The position numbers and the translations under genes are program-made. A stretch of DNA of 64,000 nucleotides, from contig JABDDT010000006.1 in assembly GCA_013287475.1 (NCBI GenBank), positions 1 through 64,000 of the forward strand. The letters run 5' to 3'. Below are positions 63,657 through 64,000 of the stretch, one piece after another. Numbering within the stretch: position 1 is the first letter of the stretch; each line of letters begins with the position of its first letter. The notes under the pieces were generated by a model. That model searched no databases and was not told the origin of the DNA. It saw only the letters and a list, made by a program, of their open reading frames with translations. The stretch is from Bacteroidota bacterium (GTDB lineage Bacteria; Bacteroidota; Bacteroidia; Chitinophagales; Chitinophagaceae).

Positions 63657-64000
63657 ATGGATTACAGAACACAATACCGGAGTTTCATCAACAGCTATTA
63701 CCTCAGTGAAGGTATTCGTATCACTGCGGGGCTTACACTGCCCACGATTATCGCCACTTATCTGCACCATGAGAACATCGGAATCACCATGTCTATTGGT
63801 GCTGTCTGCGTTACCATTGTCGACAGTGTCGGACCTGTTTTGCATCGGAAAAATGCGATGCTGGTTTGCAATGCCGTAATTTTTATTGCTTCTTTACTCA
63901 CAGGATTTGCCGTAGGATCAGCACTGGCAACAGGATTTCTCATCGCTGTATTTTGCTTTATATTTTCAATGATCGGCGTATATGGTACAAGAGCAGGATC
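63657..64000 (+). CDS. FUSC-type membrane protein, N-terminal part (cut by window end)
   Basis: Reading from ATG 63657 to the end of the window gives 114 residues without stop. Sequence: MDYRTQYRSFINSYYLSEGI, then hydrophobic helices (ITAGLTLPTIIATYL, MSIGAVCVTIVDSVGP, ALATGFLIAVFCFIF). The pattern, including the AVCVTIVDSVGP segment after the first helix pair, is that of the FUSC/YccS family of inner membrane proteins related to aromatic acid efflux. Only the first third is visible. The start codon directly follows the array, so the leader must be array. Confidence 0.75.
   Translation, partial: MDYRTQYRSFINSYYLSEGIRITAGLTLPTIIATYLHHENIGITMSIGAVCVTIVDSVGPVLHRKNAMLVCNAVIFIASLLTGFAVGSALATGFLIAVFCFIFSMIGVYGTRAG

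Overview
The window is a 64 kb piece of a Bacteroidota chromosome, most likely from the Chitinophagales/Chitinophagaceae. The evidence is the gliding genes gldA and gldH, Bat aerotolerance genes (batB, batC, batD), a long-form ispG, a fused isobutyryl-CoA mutase (IcmF), many Cys-lipoproteins, an ECF sigma/anti-sigma/outer-membrane-protein operon, scarce Shine-Dalgarno sites and several TAnnTTTG-like -7 promoter boxes. No rRNA, tRNA, CRISPR array, prophage or insertion sequence was seen. Assignment below phylum is inference.

Layout. 1-8 kb: rnpA tail, yidD, a lipoprotein, superoxide dismutase, tadA, a periplasmic trehalase, a DoxX-like protein, a vanadium-haloperoxidase/PAP2 protein and an outer-membrane barrel. 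8-12 kb: a GH65-like hydrolase and an amidohydrolase homologue lacking metal ligands, then a decayed gene. 12.5-18.5 kb: icmF, a duplicated small membrane protein pair, an amidase and a DJ-1/PfpI protein. 18.6-28.6 kb: a GH63-type glucosidase, a sugar-kinase/RapZ fusion, a murU-like nucleotidyltransferase, nadB, a lipoprotein and divergent galM/galK. 28.6-35.4 kb: ispG, batC/batB, a class D beta-lactamase homologue, a membrane protein and dusB. 35.4-44.4 kb: a CPBP protease, cdsA, psd, a HAD hydrolase, an SDR, batD, a two-component system and gldH. 44.5-52.4 kb: yicC, a pseudouridine synthase, lpxD, a carboxypeptidase-regulatory-domain protein, an epimerase, a 3-hydroxyacyl-CoA dehydrogenase, ridA and kbl. 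52.4-64 kb: the ECF operon, an L,D-transpeptidase, acs, a sugar porter, gldA-eno, a DivIC/FtsB protein, a small conserved protein, nth and a FUSC-type membrane protein cut by the window end.

The gene content is ordinary; the spaces between the genes are not. Most intergenic gaps from 0.5 kb to 63.6 kb carry short tandem arrays of 7-bp or 8-bp units. Frequently two arrays face each other as long inverted arms around a 20-100 bp spacer. The octamers (agtataag, agtatggg, agtgtgag, agtgtggt) fit one degenerate frame, AGTRTRRK. The heptamers (gttaagc, gttccgc, gttgacc, gttaatt, gttgaca and the related cttacgc/ctttagg types) look like variants of a second frame. Arrays abut or overwrite stop codons, supply the last codons of several proteins, separate genes from their intrinsic terminators, and in one case sit in frame inside icmF. 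This looks like an active or recently active repeat-generating process. I know of no described system that matches it; the nearest analogue I can name is the heptameric STRR sequences of heterocystous cyanobacteria.

Functionally, the window combines disaccharide and galactose use (trehalase, GH65, GH63, sugar porter, galK/galM), probable MurNAc recycling (kinase-RapZ fusion plus MurU), phospholipid and lipid A synthesis (cdsA, psd, lpxD), acyl-CoA metabolism (icmF, 3-hydroxyacyl-CoA dehydrogenase, acs) and envelope or gliding functions.
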